Translations under genes and position numbers: made by a program | In this document: positions 55,072 to 63,722 of the stretch, one piece after another | Numbering within the stretch: the stretch's first letter is position 1 | Layout: every line of letters starts with the position of its first letter | Assembly (NCBI GenBank): GCA_016708315.1 | Contig: JADJGC010000004.1 | Coordinates: forward strand, 62,001 to 126,000 | Direction: 5' to 3' | DNA: 64,000 nucleotides | Source of the DNA: a bacterium | GTDB lineage: Bacteria; Zixibacteria; MSB-5A5; CAIYYT01 | Notes under the pieces: generated by a model | What the model saw: the letters and a program-made list of their open reading frames with translations, nothing else | Database searches by the model: none | Told to the model about the DNA's origin: nothing

Positions 55072-55656
55072 TTATCGACGCTGAAATAGTCCTGCCAACT
55101 GGTTGATCGTTCCACCCAAGACAACCATCCACTTGTCACCCGACTTGCGCGCTGAAACGACGTCAGTGGAAGCTTCCGCATCAGTGGCCTGCAACTTCAT
55201 GTGAAACACATGGTGCCGCAATTCTTTACCCTCGTCAACCGACCCTACAAATTGTACTTCTGCACCGGCGATCATCATCGAAATCTGAGGAGCCAGGCTG
55301 GTAATCCAATTCATCGTGCTTGAGTAGAACTCCAGCGAGTCCTTTGAAGTAATTCCATCCCAATCGGTCGCACCAGCAAAGAACGGCAGAAGCGGATCCG
55401 CCGGATTGCCTGCGTTCTTGATGTTGGTAAGCAACGGCACCAGCGTACCCTTGAACTTGCCCAGCTCCGCCGGATGAACCGTGAGCCCACAGGCTTTCCA
55501 GTCGCCAGCACGAGCTGCGTCAAAGTACTGTTTCACGATTTGTTCGGAATTGTCGCTCGCCGTTTGACCGCAAGCGATGCCGGCGACCAATCCAAATACT
55601 AACAGTGCGCCGAGCAGTCTCTTACCCCAAGACCGATGAGCTTTGTTGAATGTCAC
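55072..55656 (-). CDS. Secreted protein of unknown function, paralogue of the 23.7-kb protein
   Basis: 194 residues with a signal peptide (~1-30; ALLVFGLVAGIACG, possible lipobox Cys29). It shares its architecture and several blocks with the 23667-24248 protein: VKQYFDAARAGDWKACG, GSVDEGKELRHHVFHMKL, and GDKWMVVLGGTINQLAGLF at the end. Together they define a small family of exported proteins here. GTG start at 55656 with AAGGAG 5 bp upstream. It is downstream of moxR on the same strand but 180 bp away. Confidence 0.72.
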   Translation of the reverse strand: MTFNKAHRSWGKRLLGALLVFGLVAGIACGQTASDNSEQIVKQYFDAARAGDWKACGLTVHPAELGKFKGTLVPLLTNIKNAGNPADPLLPFFAGATDWDGITSKDSLEFYSSTMNWITSLAPQISMMIAGAEVQFVGSVDEGKELRHHVFHMKLQATDAEASTDVVSARKSGDKWMVVLGGTINQLAGLFQRR

Positions 55657-55837
55657 GTTTACTCCTTATTTGATTGAATAGCATGCTTTAGGGGAGGGAA
55701 TATATAAATTATTCTTGCCAGAGTAACTGAAATCTGCCCAAAACTGAATTTCCTGAGCCCACGTCCGATTGTCGAAGGCGCTGACGACTCAGGATTCCGG
55801 CAACTGGCACGCTCTTGGAATGGCTCGCGGTTAGTGG

Positions 55838-56845
55838 CTATTTCTCTTTTACGTCGACCAACAGCTTGTCAATAATCTGCAATGCATCGACGCCATCAGC
55901 CTCCGCATTGAACGACGTCACAATTCGGTGGCGCAGGACCGGTTTGGCAACGTATTGGACATCCTCAATTGACGGCGTGTATCGGCCGCTCAAAATGGCG
56001 TTGGTCTTGGCGCCCAAGATCAGGTACTGCGAAGCACGTGGGCCAGCACCCCAGGTTACCCAATTCGCGATGTAATCGCGGACTTGGCCTTCGGTGCGGC
56101 GTGTGGCACGAACTAACTTTATCGCATAATCAATGACATGATCCGATACCGGCACTTTGCGCACTAATTGCTGAAGTTGCTGAATTTCGCTCCCGCTCAT
56201 GATCTTGCCGACATCCTGACGCATCACCGCAGTTGTCGATTTAACTATGGCGTGCTCTTCCTCGTACGAAGGATAGTCAACGTGGATATTGAACATGAAG
56301 CGGTCAAGCTGTGCTTCCGGCAGCGGATAAGTACCTTCTTGCTCGATCGGATTCTGCGTTGCCAACACAAAGAACGGCTCATCCAACTTAAATGTATGGC
56401 CCGATGCTGTCACTTCGTGCTCTTGCATTGCCTGAAGCAACGCCGCCTGTGTTTTGGGAGGCGTACGGTTTATCTCGTCAGCAAGAACGATGTTGGCGAA
56501 AACCGGCCCTTTCACAAACTTAAATTCGCGCTGACCGGTCGACTTGTTTTCTTCCAATATTTCAGTGCCGGTTATGTCGGATGGCATTAGGTCAGGCGTG
56601 AACTGGATACGCGAGAACTTCAGATCAAGCACGCGAGCAAGAGTTGAAATCAGGAGTGTTTTTGCCAGTCCCGGAACTCCCACTAAGAGGCAATGCCCGT
56701 TGGAAAGCAAGGCGATCAATAGCTCATCAACGACACGATCCTGTCCGATAATGACCTTGCCGATCTCCGCCTTGATTCTCGTCCGCGCGTCCTTGAGCTT
56801 TTCTACCGCCTGTAAATCTGCGGACTCTTTGATCTGATCTGCCAT
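55838..56845 (-). CDS. MoxR-family AAA+ ATPase
   Basis: A 335-residue MoxR ATPase. Walker A GVPGLAKTLLISTLA, Walker B NIVLADEINRTPPKTQAALL, sensor FFVLATQNPIEQEGTYPLPE and ALDRFMF region. MoxR proteins act as chaperones that mature or insert partners, often with DUF58 and von-Willebrand-A proteins encoded next to them. None of those is here: the flanking genes are a membrane protein and an exported protein of unknown role. ATG 56845 has CGGAGGAA 6 bp upstream. Confidence 0.93.
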   Translation of the reverse strand: MADQIKESADLQAVEKLKDARTRIKAEIGKVIIGQDRVVDELLIALLSNGHCLLVGVPGLAKTLLISTLARVLDLKFSRIQFTPDLMPSDITGTEILEENKSTGQREFKFVKGPVFANIVLADEINRTPPKTQAALLQAMQEHEVTASGHTFKLDEPFFVLATQNPIEQEGTYPLPEAQLDRFMFNIHVDYPSYEEEHAIVKSTTAVMRQDVGKIMSGSEIQQLQQLVRKVPVSDHVIDYAIKLVRATRRTEGQVRDYIANWVTWGAGPRASQYLILGAKTNAILSGRYTPSIEDVQYVAKPVLRHRIVTSFNAEADGVDALQIIDKLLVDVKEK

Positions 56846-57003
56846 TTATTCCTCCGAACAATACCGTCTAATTGTGGGACTTGGAACGTTCTGTGGAATC
56901 CCGTTGGAGCAATGAAGAAGCTGGGGGAAACCAACTGCGCAAGTCGCAAGCGTCATAACCGCTTATACGGACAAATGACGCGCCTGACCAAATTTGTTTT
57001 CAG

Positions 57004-57708
57004 CTATTTAGAATAATTCACTGCCGTGGTTTTGTCAACCAGGCGCGATGTGAGAACTGCGTCGCGAGATATCTGCAACGAGTAACTGAAATTGCCGTCG
57101 GTGACGATCGGCTGAGAGAAGCGAAGATCCAGCATCCCGGGAAAGGTCGACCCGATAGCGTTCACCAGCCAGATGAACCCTGACTGTCCGCCGTTGAGTT
57201 CGTGATTTGGAAGTCTGGTCAGAGTCAAAACGGTATCGTCCGGCCCGTGGAGATAGTATATGCCATTCATTCGATAACAGTCCACCAATCCGAGTACCTG
57301 GCAGACCTTCTTCCAGCGAACGACTTCGACTCCAATAGCAATGCTGTCCGCTGTGAACGGCACCATTTCCGAGGTTTCCAGACTATTCTGATCGGTTGAT
57401 TTTACCACCATGCGCGGCTGCTTGAATTCTTCATAGATGAATCCAATGTTTGCCATGGGAGGATTTTCGCCGAAAGGTGTGAAGCGACTGACTTCGGCGT
57501 TGAACCAATAGCAGCCCTGAGCTACAACTATCAAGAGAATTCCGGCGGCGGAGAGAATCCACGGTCGTGCTGAGCGCTTGCTGCGGAAGTAAACGGACGT
57601 GGTGATATTGTCTTTGAGTCGGCGAGCTATCGAAACAAACACAAATAGTAGGCATGCCAGCCCACTGAAGAACAAAACTGTCCCAGCTACAAGGAAGAAT
57701 GTGCCCAA
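57004..57708 (-). CDS. Membrane-anchored protein of unknown function
   Basis: 234 residues with two N-terminal membrane helices (~4-27 and ~50-70) and an extracytoplasmic beta-rich domain (FTADSIAIGVEVVRWKKVCQ, IYYLHGPDDTVLTLTRL). No family recognised. TTG start at 57708; the ribosome-binding site is poor, so a downstream start is possible, but the first helix would be lost. It lies upstream of moxR and after the DnaA-box region. Confidence 0.65.
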   Translation of the reverse strand: MGTFFLVAGTVLFFSGLACLLFVFVSIARRLKDNITTSVYFRSKRSARPWILSAAGILLIVVAQGCYWFNAEVSRFTPFGENPPMANIGFIYEEFKQPRMVVKSTDQNSLETSEMVPFTADSIAIGVEVVRWKKVCQVLGLVDCYRMNGIYYLHGPDDTVLTLTRLPNHELNGGQSGFIWLVNAIGSTFPGMLDLRFSQPIVTDGNFSYSLQISRDAVLTSRLVDKTTAVNYSK

Positions 57709-57753
57709 AGTGAGTCCGCCTTATTAAATACTAAACAATCTCAAATCAAGCTC

Positions 57754-57854
57754 TTGTGGATAACCCTTAAATCGTCCTGTTAAGTCCAGACTACATCACG
57801 TTGCTCATCAATGCGTTACGGCAATTTCCACATTGTTGTTTAAGTTATCCACAA
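57754..57854. promoter_or_regulatory. Two inverted DnaA boxes in an AT-rich gap, candidate origin element
   Basis: Perfect TTATCCACAA boxes lie at 57754-57763 (on the minus strand) and 57845-57854 (on the plus strand), in inverted orientation about 80 bp apart. The first is next to an AT-rich run at 57718-57750. The 167-bp gap contains no gene. This could be part of oriC or a DnaA-regulated site. Confidence 0.5.
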
Positions 57855-57875
57855 AGGCGTACTGTTACAACTCGG

Positions 57876-58256
57876 TTAGAGCTGTGGCTTCTTATCTACC
57901 ATTTTATTATCGGGTTTTTGTTCGAATTCTTTTAGGCCTTTCATCTGACAGGAGCCATGAAATATCGCGCCTTGCTCGATTACGATGCTTTTTGTCACTA
58001 AGTCGCCAACTACCTTGGCTTTAGCCTGCATTTCGGTTTTTTCTGATGAATGGATGTTTCCGACAACGGTACCGGCAACAACGACAACTTTGGCTTCAAT
58101 GTCTGCCTCAACCTCGCCGGTGGCGCCAATCGAGACTGTTTCATCCGATACTACCTTGCCTTTTAACTTGCCATCGACGCGAAGTGTGCCCTTGACTTCC
58201 AATGTGCCTGTGAAAACACTATCTTTTCCGATGATGGTGCTCAGATTTTCTGCCAT
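57876..58256 (-). CDS. Bactofilin (DUF583)
   Basis: A 126-residue beta-helical cytoskeletal protein that polymerises without nucleotide. The repeats are clear: GTLEVKGTLRVDGKLKGKV, SIGATGEVEADIEAKVVVVA, GTVVGNIHSSEKTEMQAKAK. Short polar tails flank the core. ATG 58256 is chosen for the family start MAENLSTIIGKDSV and an AAAGGAGA upstream. It is encoded 13 bp after an M23 endopeptidase gene, a pairing known from cell-shape systems (CcmA/Csd1 type). Confidence 0.94.
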   Translation of the reverse strand: MAENLSTIIGKDSVFTGTLEVKGTLRVDGKLKGKVVSDETVSIGATGEVEADIEAKVVVVAGTVVGNIHSSEKTEMQAKAKVVGDLVTKSIVIEQGAIFHGSCQMKGLKEFEQKPDNKMVDKKPQL

Positions 58257-58269
58257 CGCATCTTCTCCT

Positions 58270-59094
58270 TTAATGAGATTGGGAATTATTGTTTTTACCA
58301 TAATATTCTTCCGGATCCACCGGTAAACCGTCAACTCGCACTTCATAGTGGACGTGCGGCGCCGTGCTGACTCCAGTACTGCCCGACAATGCAATCGTCT
58401 GGCCGTATCGCACTTGTTGACCGGTTGCTACCAGTAATGTGTCGTTGTGTCCATACATTGTTTCGACACTATTTTGATGTTTCAATACTACCTTCCAGCC
58501 GAAAGCGTCGTCCCATCCGGCAAAAGCGACTTCGCCATCTGCAGTTGCCATTACGCGAGTTCCGCGTTTGACCGCTAAGTCAATACCGAGGTGTCGCGTC
58601 TTAGGATTGTCCGCCGTGGGCCGAAACGTACGCGAGACAAAACCCTGTACTGGCAATCCCTTCGGCGTGCCGACAGGTCCTTGGAAAGTATCTACTGGAT
58701 CCGTAATCAGAGTCGGTTCCTGAACCATGGTGGTTGAATCAGTGATAATGGCCCCAACTTCCGGTGCCTCCATGCCATACTGTGCCAAATCGATTCCTGC
58801 CAAAGTCGCAACTTGCCCAAGCATATTGCGATAAACTTGCAGATTGCTTTCCAGCAAGACGATCTTTGAATTCAGCCGGCGCAATTCTTCATTCTCCCGC
58901 ACCAGCTCCTCGCGTTCATTGGAATGGATGATCAGCCTCGCATAAGTAAACGTTCCTATTATCGAGACAACAACCAGCAATCCGACAACACCCAATACTA
59001 TGTAATAGAGAAGTCGGGTAAACTTGATCGTTACCGGTTGTTTGCCGGTCTCGAATATCAACATCAATGTAATTTGTTGTCCAAGACTTGACAT
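58270..59094 (-). CDS. M23-family peptidoglycan endopeptidase, membrane anchored
   Basis: 274 residues: one N-terminal membrane helix (~28-50), a coiled coil (~55-95, SNEREELVRENEELRRLNSK), a linker, and a LytM domain at ~165-262. Zn ligands are in TRHLGIDLAVK and PHVHYEVRVDG; KHQNSVETMYGHND lies between. The coiled-coil plus LytM plan matches cell-shape endopeptidases and EnvC-like regulators; the intact H-x3-D and H-x-H motifs suggest activity. It directly abuts parB (one base gap), between segregation and bactofilin genes. Confidence 0.94.
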   Translation of the reverse strand: MSSLGQQITLMLIFETGKQPVTIKFTRLLYYIVLGVVGLLVVVSIIGTFTYARLIIHSNEREELVRENEELRRLNSKIVLLESNLQVYRNMLGQVATLAGIDLAQYGMEAPEVGAIITDSTTMVQEPTLITDPVDTFQGPVGTPKGLPVQGFVSRTFRPTADNPKTRHLGIDLAVKRGTRVMATADGEVAFAGWDDAFGWKVVLKHQNSVETMYGHNDTLLVATGQQVRYGQTIALSGSTGVSTAPHVHYEVRVDGLPVDPEEYYGKNNNSQSH

Positions 59095-59979
59095 TTATAG
59101 TTCTACCCCTAACAACTCAAGAATGCGCGTTAAATCCGAATCTCCGTAAAATTGTATCGATATTTTTCCGCGCTTGAGCCCGCGCTGTATTGTCACCGCT
59201 GTTCCCAATCTCCGTTTAAGCGCAGTTTCAGCCTGCGAAATCTCAATGGGGCGCGTCTTAAGCTTCAAGCTTCTGCCGCGTTTCTTGCGCTGGCCGCCAT
59301 AGATGATTTCCTCGATTGCGCGTACCGTGAGATCCTCTTCTATGATCTTACGAGCCAACTCCAGCTGCTCTTTTTCATCTTCCAGTGCCAGAATCGCTCG
59401 AGCGTGCCCTTCTTTCAACTGTCCTGCAGCAATCTTCTCTTTGACTTCAGGCGGCAGATTTAGAAGCCGCAGGGTATTGGCAACTGATGATCGGTCCTTA
59501 CCGACGCGAGTTGACAACTCCGATTGCGTCAGGTTGAATTCATTGACCAGTCGTTGATAACCTTCCGCCAATTCCAGCGGATTCAAGTCATCTCGCTGGA
59601 GATTCTCTACGATCGAGATTTCCAGCATATCGCGGTCGCTCAATTCCTCAACAATGCGCGCCGGTACCTCGGCCAATCCCAGTCGTTCAGCAGCACGGAA
59701 GCGTCGCTCACCGGCAACGATCTGGTATTTTCCTCCGACCGGACGGACAAGAATCGGCTGGAGTACGCCTTTCTGCGCTATCGAATCTGCCAGCTGACTC
59801 AGCTTCTCTTCAGCAAAGAATTTTCGCGGCTGATTCGGATTTGCCACCAGCTGATCCAACGAAATCATCTGAAATCTATCGCCATGCTCCGGTTCAACTG
59901 CGACCGGGGTCGCGATTGGAACGGCCGGAGCCGTTGGGATCAGTGCCGACAGGCCTTTTCCCAGCGCCGGTTTTTTCAT
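59095..59979 (-). CDS. parB: Chromosome-partitioning protein ParB
   Basis: A 294-residue ParB/Spo0J CTP-dependent DNA clamp. N-terminal ALGKGLSALIP is the ParA-binding stretch; CTP-binding NPNQPRKFF and GERRFRAAE; central helix-turn-helix with LTQSELSTRVGKDRSSVANT; the C-terminal dimer domain ends RILELLGVEL. It spreads from parS to condense and segregate the origin region. ATG overlaps the parA stop (ATGA). A perfect parS lies 1.5 kb upstream at 61454. Confidence 0.96.
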   Translation of the reverse strand: MKKPALGKGLSALIPTAPAVPIATPVAVEPEHGDRFQMISLDQLVANPNQPRKFFAEEKLSQLADSIAQKGVLQPILVRPVGGKYQIVAGERRFRAAERLGLAEVPARIVEELSDRDMLEISIVENLQRDDLNPLELAEGYQRLVNEFNLTQSELSTRVGKDRSSVANTLRLLNLPPEVKEKIAAGQLKEGHARAILALEDEKEQLELARKIIEEDLTVRAIEEIIYGGQRKKRGRSLKLKTRPIEISQAETALKRRLGTAVTIQRGLKRGKISIQFYGDSDLTRILELLGVEL

Positions 59980-60734
59980 ATCCGTAAGACCTCCTCCGTC
60001 AGCGAGATGTAGTTCTCTGCACCGGTCGAACCAATATCGTATAGGATAATCGGTTTTCCGAATGAAGGTGCCTCGCCCAGGCGGACATTGCGGTTAATTA
60101 TCGTAGTAAAGACTTTGTCTTTGAAATGATTACGCGTTTCTTCCATCACTTGTCGAGCCAGGTTGAGGCGCGGATCGAACATCGTGATCAAGATTCCACC
60201 AATCGTCAGTTTCTGATTCAGGTTCTGCTGCACCAATCCGATTGTGTTGATCAACTGGCTCAGCCCCTCGAGTGCATAATACTCCGCCTGAATCGGAATC
60301 AACAAATGGTCGGCCGCCACCAATGCATTTAATGTTAGGAGTCCTAATGATGGTGGGCAGTCAATTACAATATAGTCGTAATAGTCCCTGATTGCGGATA
60401 GCTTGTCGCGCAGAATCGTCTCGCGATTGTTGCGCTCCACCATCTCCAGCTCTGCGGCCACCAGATTGATGTTCGCAGGGATGATGTCGAGATACTTGAT
60501 GTTGGTCTTGAGCACGACCTCTTCAACACTCTTGTTGTCGCTAAGTAGATCATAGACTGAGACCGCCAGATTCTTCTTGTCGATACCCATTCCCGAAGTC
60601 GCATTGGATTGCGGGTCAAGATCGACAAGCAGAGTCGACTTTTCGGCAATGGCAATACAAGCAGAAAGATTGATGGCTGTGGTCGTTTTGCCCACTCCAC
60701 CTTTTTGATTGACAACTGCGAAGATCTTGGCCAG
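59976..60734 (-). CDS. parA: Chromosome-partitioning ATPase ParA (Soj), probable CTG start
   Basis: A 252-residue Walker-type ATPase. The deviant Walker A motif is VNQKGGVGKTTTAINLSA near residue 9; the Walker B region is IVIDCPPSLGLLTLNAL. The full family N-terminus begins at residue L-A-K-I-F-A-V-V, whose first codon is CTG at 60732-60734, with AGGAGGG at 5 bp. No ATG, GTG or TTG exists in frame upstream, and the first one downstream (GTG 60695) would delete half the P-loop motif. It is co-transcribed with parB (4 bp overlap) and probably with rsmG upstream. Confidence 0.94.
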   Translation of the reverse strand: MAKIFAVVNQKGGVGKTTTAINLSACIAIAEKSTLLVDLDPQSNATSGMGIDKKNLAVSVYDLLSDNKSVEEVVLKTNIKYLDIIPANINLVAAELEMVERNNRETILRDKLSAIRDYYDYIVIDCPPSLGLLTLNALVAADHLLIPIQAEYYALEGLSQLINTIGLVQQNLNQKLTIGGILITMFDPRLNLARQVMEETRNHFKDKVFTTIINRNVRLGEAPSFGKPIILYDIGSTGAENYISLTEEVLRI

Positions 60735-60827
60735 AAATCCCTCCTGAGTACGCGAATCCGTTCGAAAGGCTAATCTATGATTCTACCGCAATTTCGCAAT
60801 AGAAACTTCTGGATTTGATCGATTAAA

Positions 60828-61448
60828 TCAGATTTTCTTGAGAGTGATGAGGTTTGAAATGCGCCCAGAAGACGAACTCTGATATTCCTGGGAGTTCTCG
60901 ATTTTAAATCCAGCGTACTCGGAGCTTGCGGCTTCGCCCGCGATGCGAGGAAGGATGAGCTTACCTGAAGGCTTGATATGTGGCAATGCCAGCGCGCAGA
61001 TCAGTTCCAGCGAGCCAAAGGCCTTGGCAATTGCAAAATCGCATCCAATTGGAGCTACCTCCTCAACCCGTTTCCAAAGGAACTGACAGTCAGTGAATCC
61101 GAGTCTGCGAGCGGCGCTCTTCTGGAATTCGATTTTTCGCTGGTTGGAATCAACAGTCACGATCCGTAGGTCGGGACGGACGATTTTGTGAATGATCCAA
61201 GGGAATCCGGCGCCTGAGCCGATGTCGAGCAACAATGCTCCTTCGGGATACTCGATCAGTGGCAGCATTGCCAGTGAATCATAGATGAGATCCCCAATGA
61301 CGAACTCGGTCTTATTTCTGGAGACTAAATTGACGTGCTGGTTGACTTCGATGAGGTAGTCTCGGAAAATCACAATCTGCGACTCGACTGCCGCATTCCC
61401 GAGTGAGAGTAGCTTCAGAAGGTCAGAGTATGCGTGGCGGGGGCTCAT
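60828..61448 (-). CDS. rsmG: 16S rRNA (guanine-527-N7) methyltransferase RsmG
   Basis: A 206-residue class I methyltransferase using SAM. SAM-binding loop LLLDIGSGAGFPWI near residue 73, VTVDSNQRKIEFQKSAARRL, and the RNA-site AIAKAFGSLELI. It is the GidB of the mnmG-rsmG-parAB block. The ATG 61448 overlaps the mnmG stop by one base; a TTG one codon upstream is possible. Losing RsmG typically gives low-level streptomycin resistance in other bacteria. Confidence 0.95.
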   Translation of the reverse strand: MSPRHAYSDLLKLLSLGNAAVESQIVIFRDYLIEVNQHVNLVSRNKTEFVIGDLIYDSLAMLPLIEYPEGALLLDIGSGAGFPWIIHKIVRPDLRIVTVDSNQRKIEFQKSAARRLGFTDCQFLWKRVEEVAPIGCDFAIAKAFGSLELICALALPHIKPSGKLILPRIAGEAASSEYAGFKIENSQEYQSSSSGRISNLITLKKI

Positions 61449-63308
61449 CAATTTGTTTCACGTGAAACACTGCCGGCATAGTGACGCTTTAAGTGAATCA
61501 TCAACACGGTGATATCGGAGAATGTAATGCCGTTTAAACGCGATGCCTGCCCCAAGTTTATTGGCCGATACTGCTTCAAAACTGCGATTGCCTCCTTTTT
61601 CAAGCCTGAAAGCGCCTCAAGATTGAAATCATCTGGAATCTTCCGCGATTCAAGCTGGCGGAAACGGTCAATCTCTCGCTGTTGTTTTTCCATGTAGCCG
61701 GCGTATTTTATGAATATCTCGAGCCGTTCTCCAAGTCGTACCGGAAACGCTCCGCACTCCTCATCAACTTTGGCGAGATCGGAATAATTCACATTCGGAC
61801 GCTTCAGCAAAATCCCCATCGGCAGTTTGTCGCCGTTGGCGTCGGGATCTACAAGGGAAGCCGAAATCGACGTCTTGTGCAGCCGTTTGTGCTCCAGATC
61901 AAGCATGTCACGATCGCCAAGATAGCGCTCCATCATAGCGTCAGTGACCAAGCCAAAGCTCCGTCCAATTGAAATCAAACGGTCGTACGCATTGTCTTCC
62001 CGCAACGCCAACCTGTATTCAGCTCTTGAAGTGAACATCCGGTATGGTTCCATGGTACACTCTTGTAACCAGATCATCAATCATCACTCCAATATAGGCT
62101 TGCGCGCGATCTATAATGACCTGAGGATGGTTTCTCAACTTCGCAACAGAGTTGATTCCGGCAATTAGGCCCTGTGCTGCGGCCTCTTCATATCCCGAAG
62201 TCCCATTGATCTGGCCGCAGAAGTACAGATTCTCCAGCACCCGCGTTTCCAACGTTGGCTTTATTTGAAATGCCGGGAAGAAATCGTACTCGATAGCATA
62301 GCCCGGACGCTTCATAATCACATTCTCAAGGCCCGGAATCGAATGAAGTATCTCCAACTGGACATCTGCCGGCAGGGAGGTTGACAGCCCATTGATGTAT
62401 ATCTCTGAAGTGTCAAGTCCTTCCGGTTCAATAAACAACTGATGTCGATCCTTGTCTCGGAATCGATGAATCTTGTCCTCAATCGAAGGGCAGTATCTTG
62501 GTCCAATGCCCTGAATATTACCGGAAAACATCGCCGACCGATGGATATTGGCTTCCACGATCTTGTGAGTCTCTGCAGTTGTGTAGGTAATGTGGCATTT
62601 TACTCGGTTTTGTACCGCTCCTATAGTCCGCAACGAAAACGGCAAGAATTGGTCATCGCCCGGTTGTGGTTCCATCTTCGAGTAGTCGATCGTATTGCCT
62701 TCGAGTCGAGGGGGGGTGCCGGTCTTAAGCCGACCCGGTTTGAATCCCAAACTCTGCAGCGATTCTGACAGGTGGAGCGAAGGCGCCTCGTTGACTCGCC
62801 CGGCAGCGGTTTGCTCTTCGCCGATGTGGATGAGTCCGTTTAGGAATGTGCCGGAGGCAAGAACGCACGCGGTCCCGGAAATCTCTCTTCCGTCGTTTAA
62901 TATTACATGACTGAACTTGTTGCCTTCATTGCCAATACCGACAACCATTCCGCCAACAAGAGTCAGATTCTCAATCTCTAAGAGCACTTCCTGGGCAAAC
63001 TCACGATACAATTTCCTGTCGCATTGAGCCCGTGATGACCATACTGCTGGTCCCTTGCTCTTGTTGAGAGTTCGGAAATGAATCCCTGTTCGATCTGTGA
63101 TATAGCCCATCAGTCCGCCAAGGGCGTCGATCTCGCGCACAAGTTGGCCCTTGCCGACTCCGCCGATTGCCGGATTGCACGACATCTCGCCGATTTTGGC
63201 CAGATCACCGCTGATCAGTGCCGTGGAAGCGCCCATTCGGGCTGCAGCTGCAGCAGCTTCAATTCCGGCGTGTCCGCCGCCAATAACTATGACTTCGAAA
63301 TCCCTCAT
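61448..63308 (-). pseudogene. mnmG: tRNA uridine-5-carboxymethylaminomethyl enzyme MnmG, frameshifted
   Basis: All ~620 codons of MnmG are present in two frames. Frame 1: IGGGHAGIEAAAAAARMG (FAD loop), CNPAIGGVGKGQLVREIDAL, GTFLNGLIHIG, LKTGTPPRLEGNTIDYSK, to QAYIGVMIDDLVTR. Frame 2: TMEPYRMFTSRAEYRLALRE to RLNGITFSDITVLMIHLKRH. Removing one base near 62057 (GTGTACC to GTGACC) joins them exactly at family length. MnmG with MnmE makes the cmnm5U34 wobble modification. As this gene is rarely lost, a base error is the likely cause. A parS site lies in its last codons. Confidence 0.9.
61454..61469. promoter_or_regulatory. parS centromere site, perfect
   Basis: TGTTTCACGTGAAACA, a perfect 16-bp palindrome matching the bacterial parS consensus. 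It overlaps the 3' end of mnmG, six bases upstream of the rsmG ATG, in a ParAB-encoding neighbourhood. Confidence 0.95.
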
Positions 63309-63722
63309 GGTAGTTGGAGATAATACGCGGTAAACACACCAAAATCAAGCGGGAACGTCGCAGGCAGTTTCACGTGAAACTACCAAGCTTCCGAGGTATC
63401 ATATCAAATCTTCGCCACATCACAGAATTTGTCAATGCATACAACCATATAATTTGTCAGGACTTACGCGTCCAAGTCTTGTTTGCGGTCTTTTTCAAGA
63501 ACGACATAAGTTGGAAGCTACTCCCATAATAGCGAGAGTCACCCACTGAATCTACTGGTATGCTTCCGGTCGAACTGTCGTTGCTAATTGACAAAAGAGG
63601 AGTTTCTGCTTATAATGGATATTCTACTACATTATCATTGGTGTCGACTGGTTTAGTTGCTCTGGTTTGCACGAAAACTGATCGCGCAAGCCACTGCAGA
63701 ATAACAAATGGAGTTTCATACT
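63309..63722. other. Intergenic region between mnmG and the right-edge gene
   Basis: About 410 bp without a convincing gene. It holds the second parS-like site (63366) and the divergent upstream regions of mnmG and the partial gene. No DnaA box was seen. Confidence 0.5.
63366..63381. promoter_or_regulatory. parS-like site, 14 of 16 bases
   Basis: AGTTTCACGTGAAACT is a perfect palindrome that differs from the 61454 site only at the two outer bases. It lies 58 bp upstream of the mnmG ATG. Confidence 0.85.
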
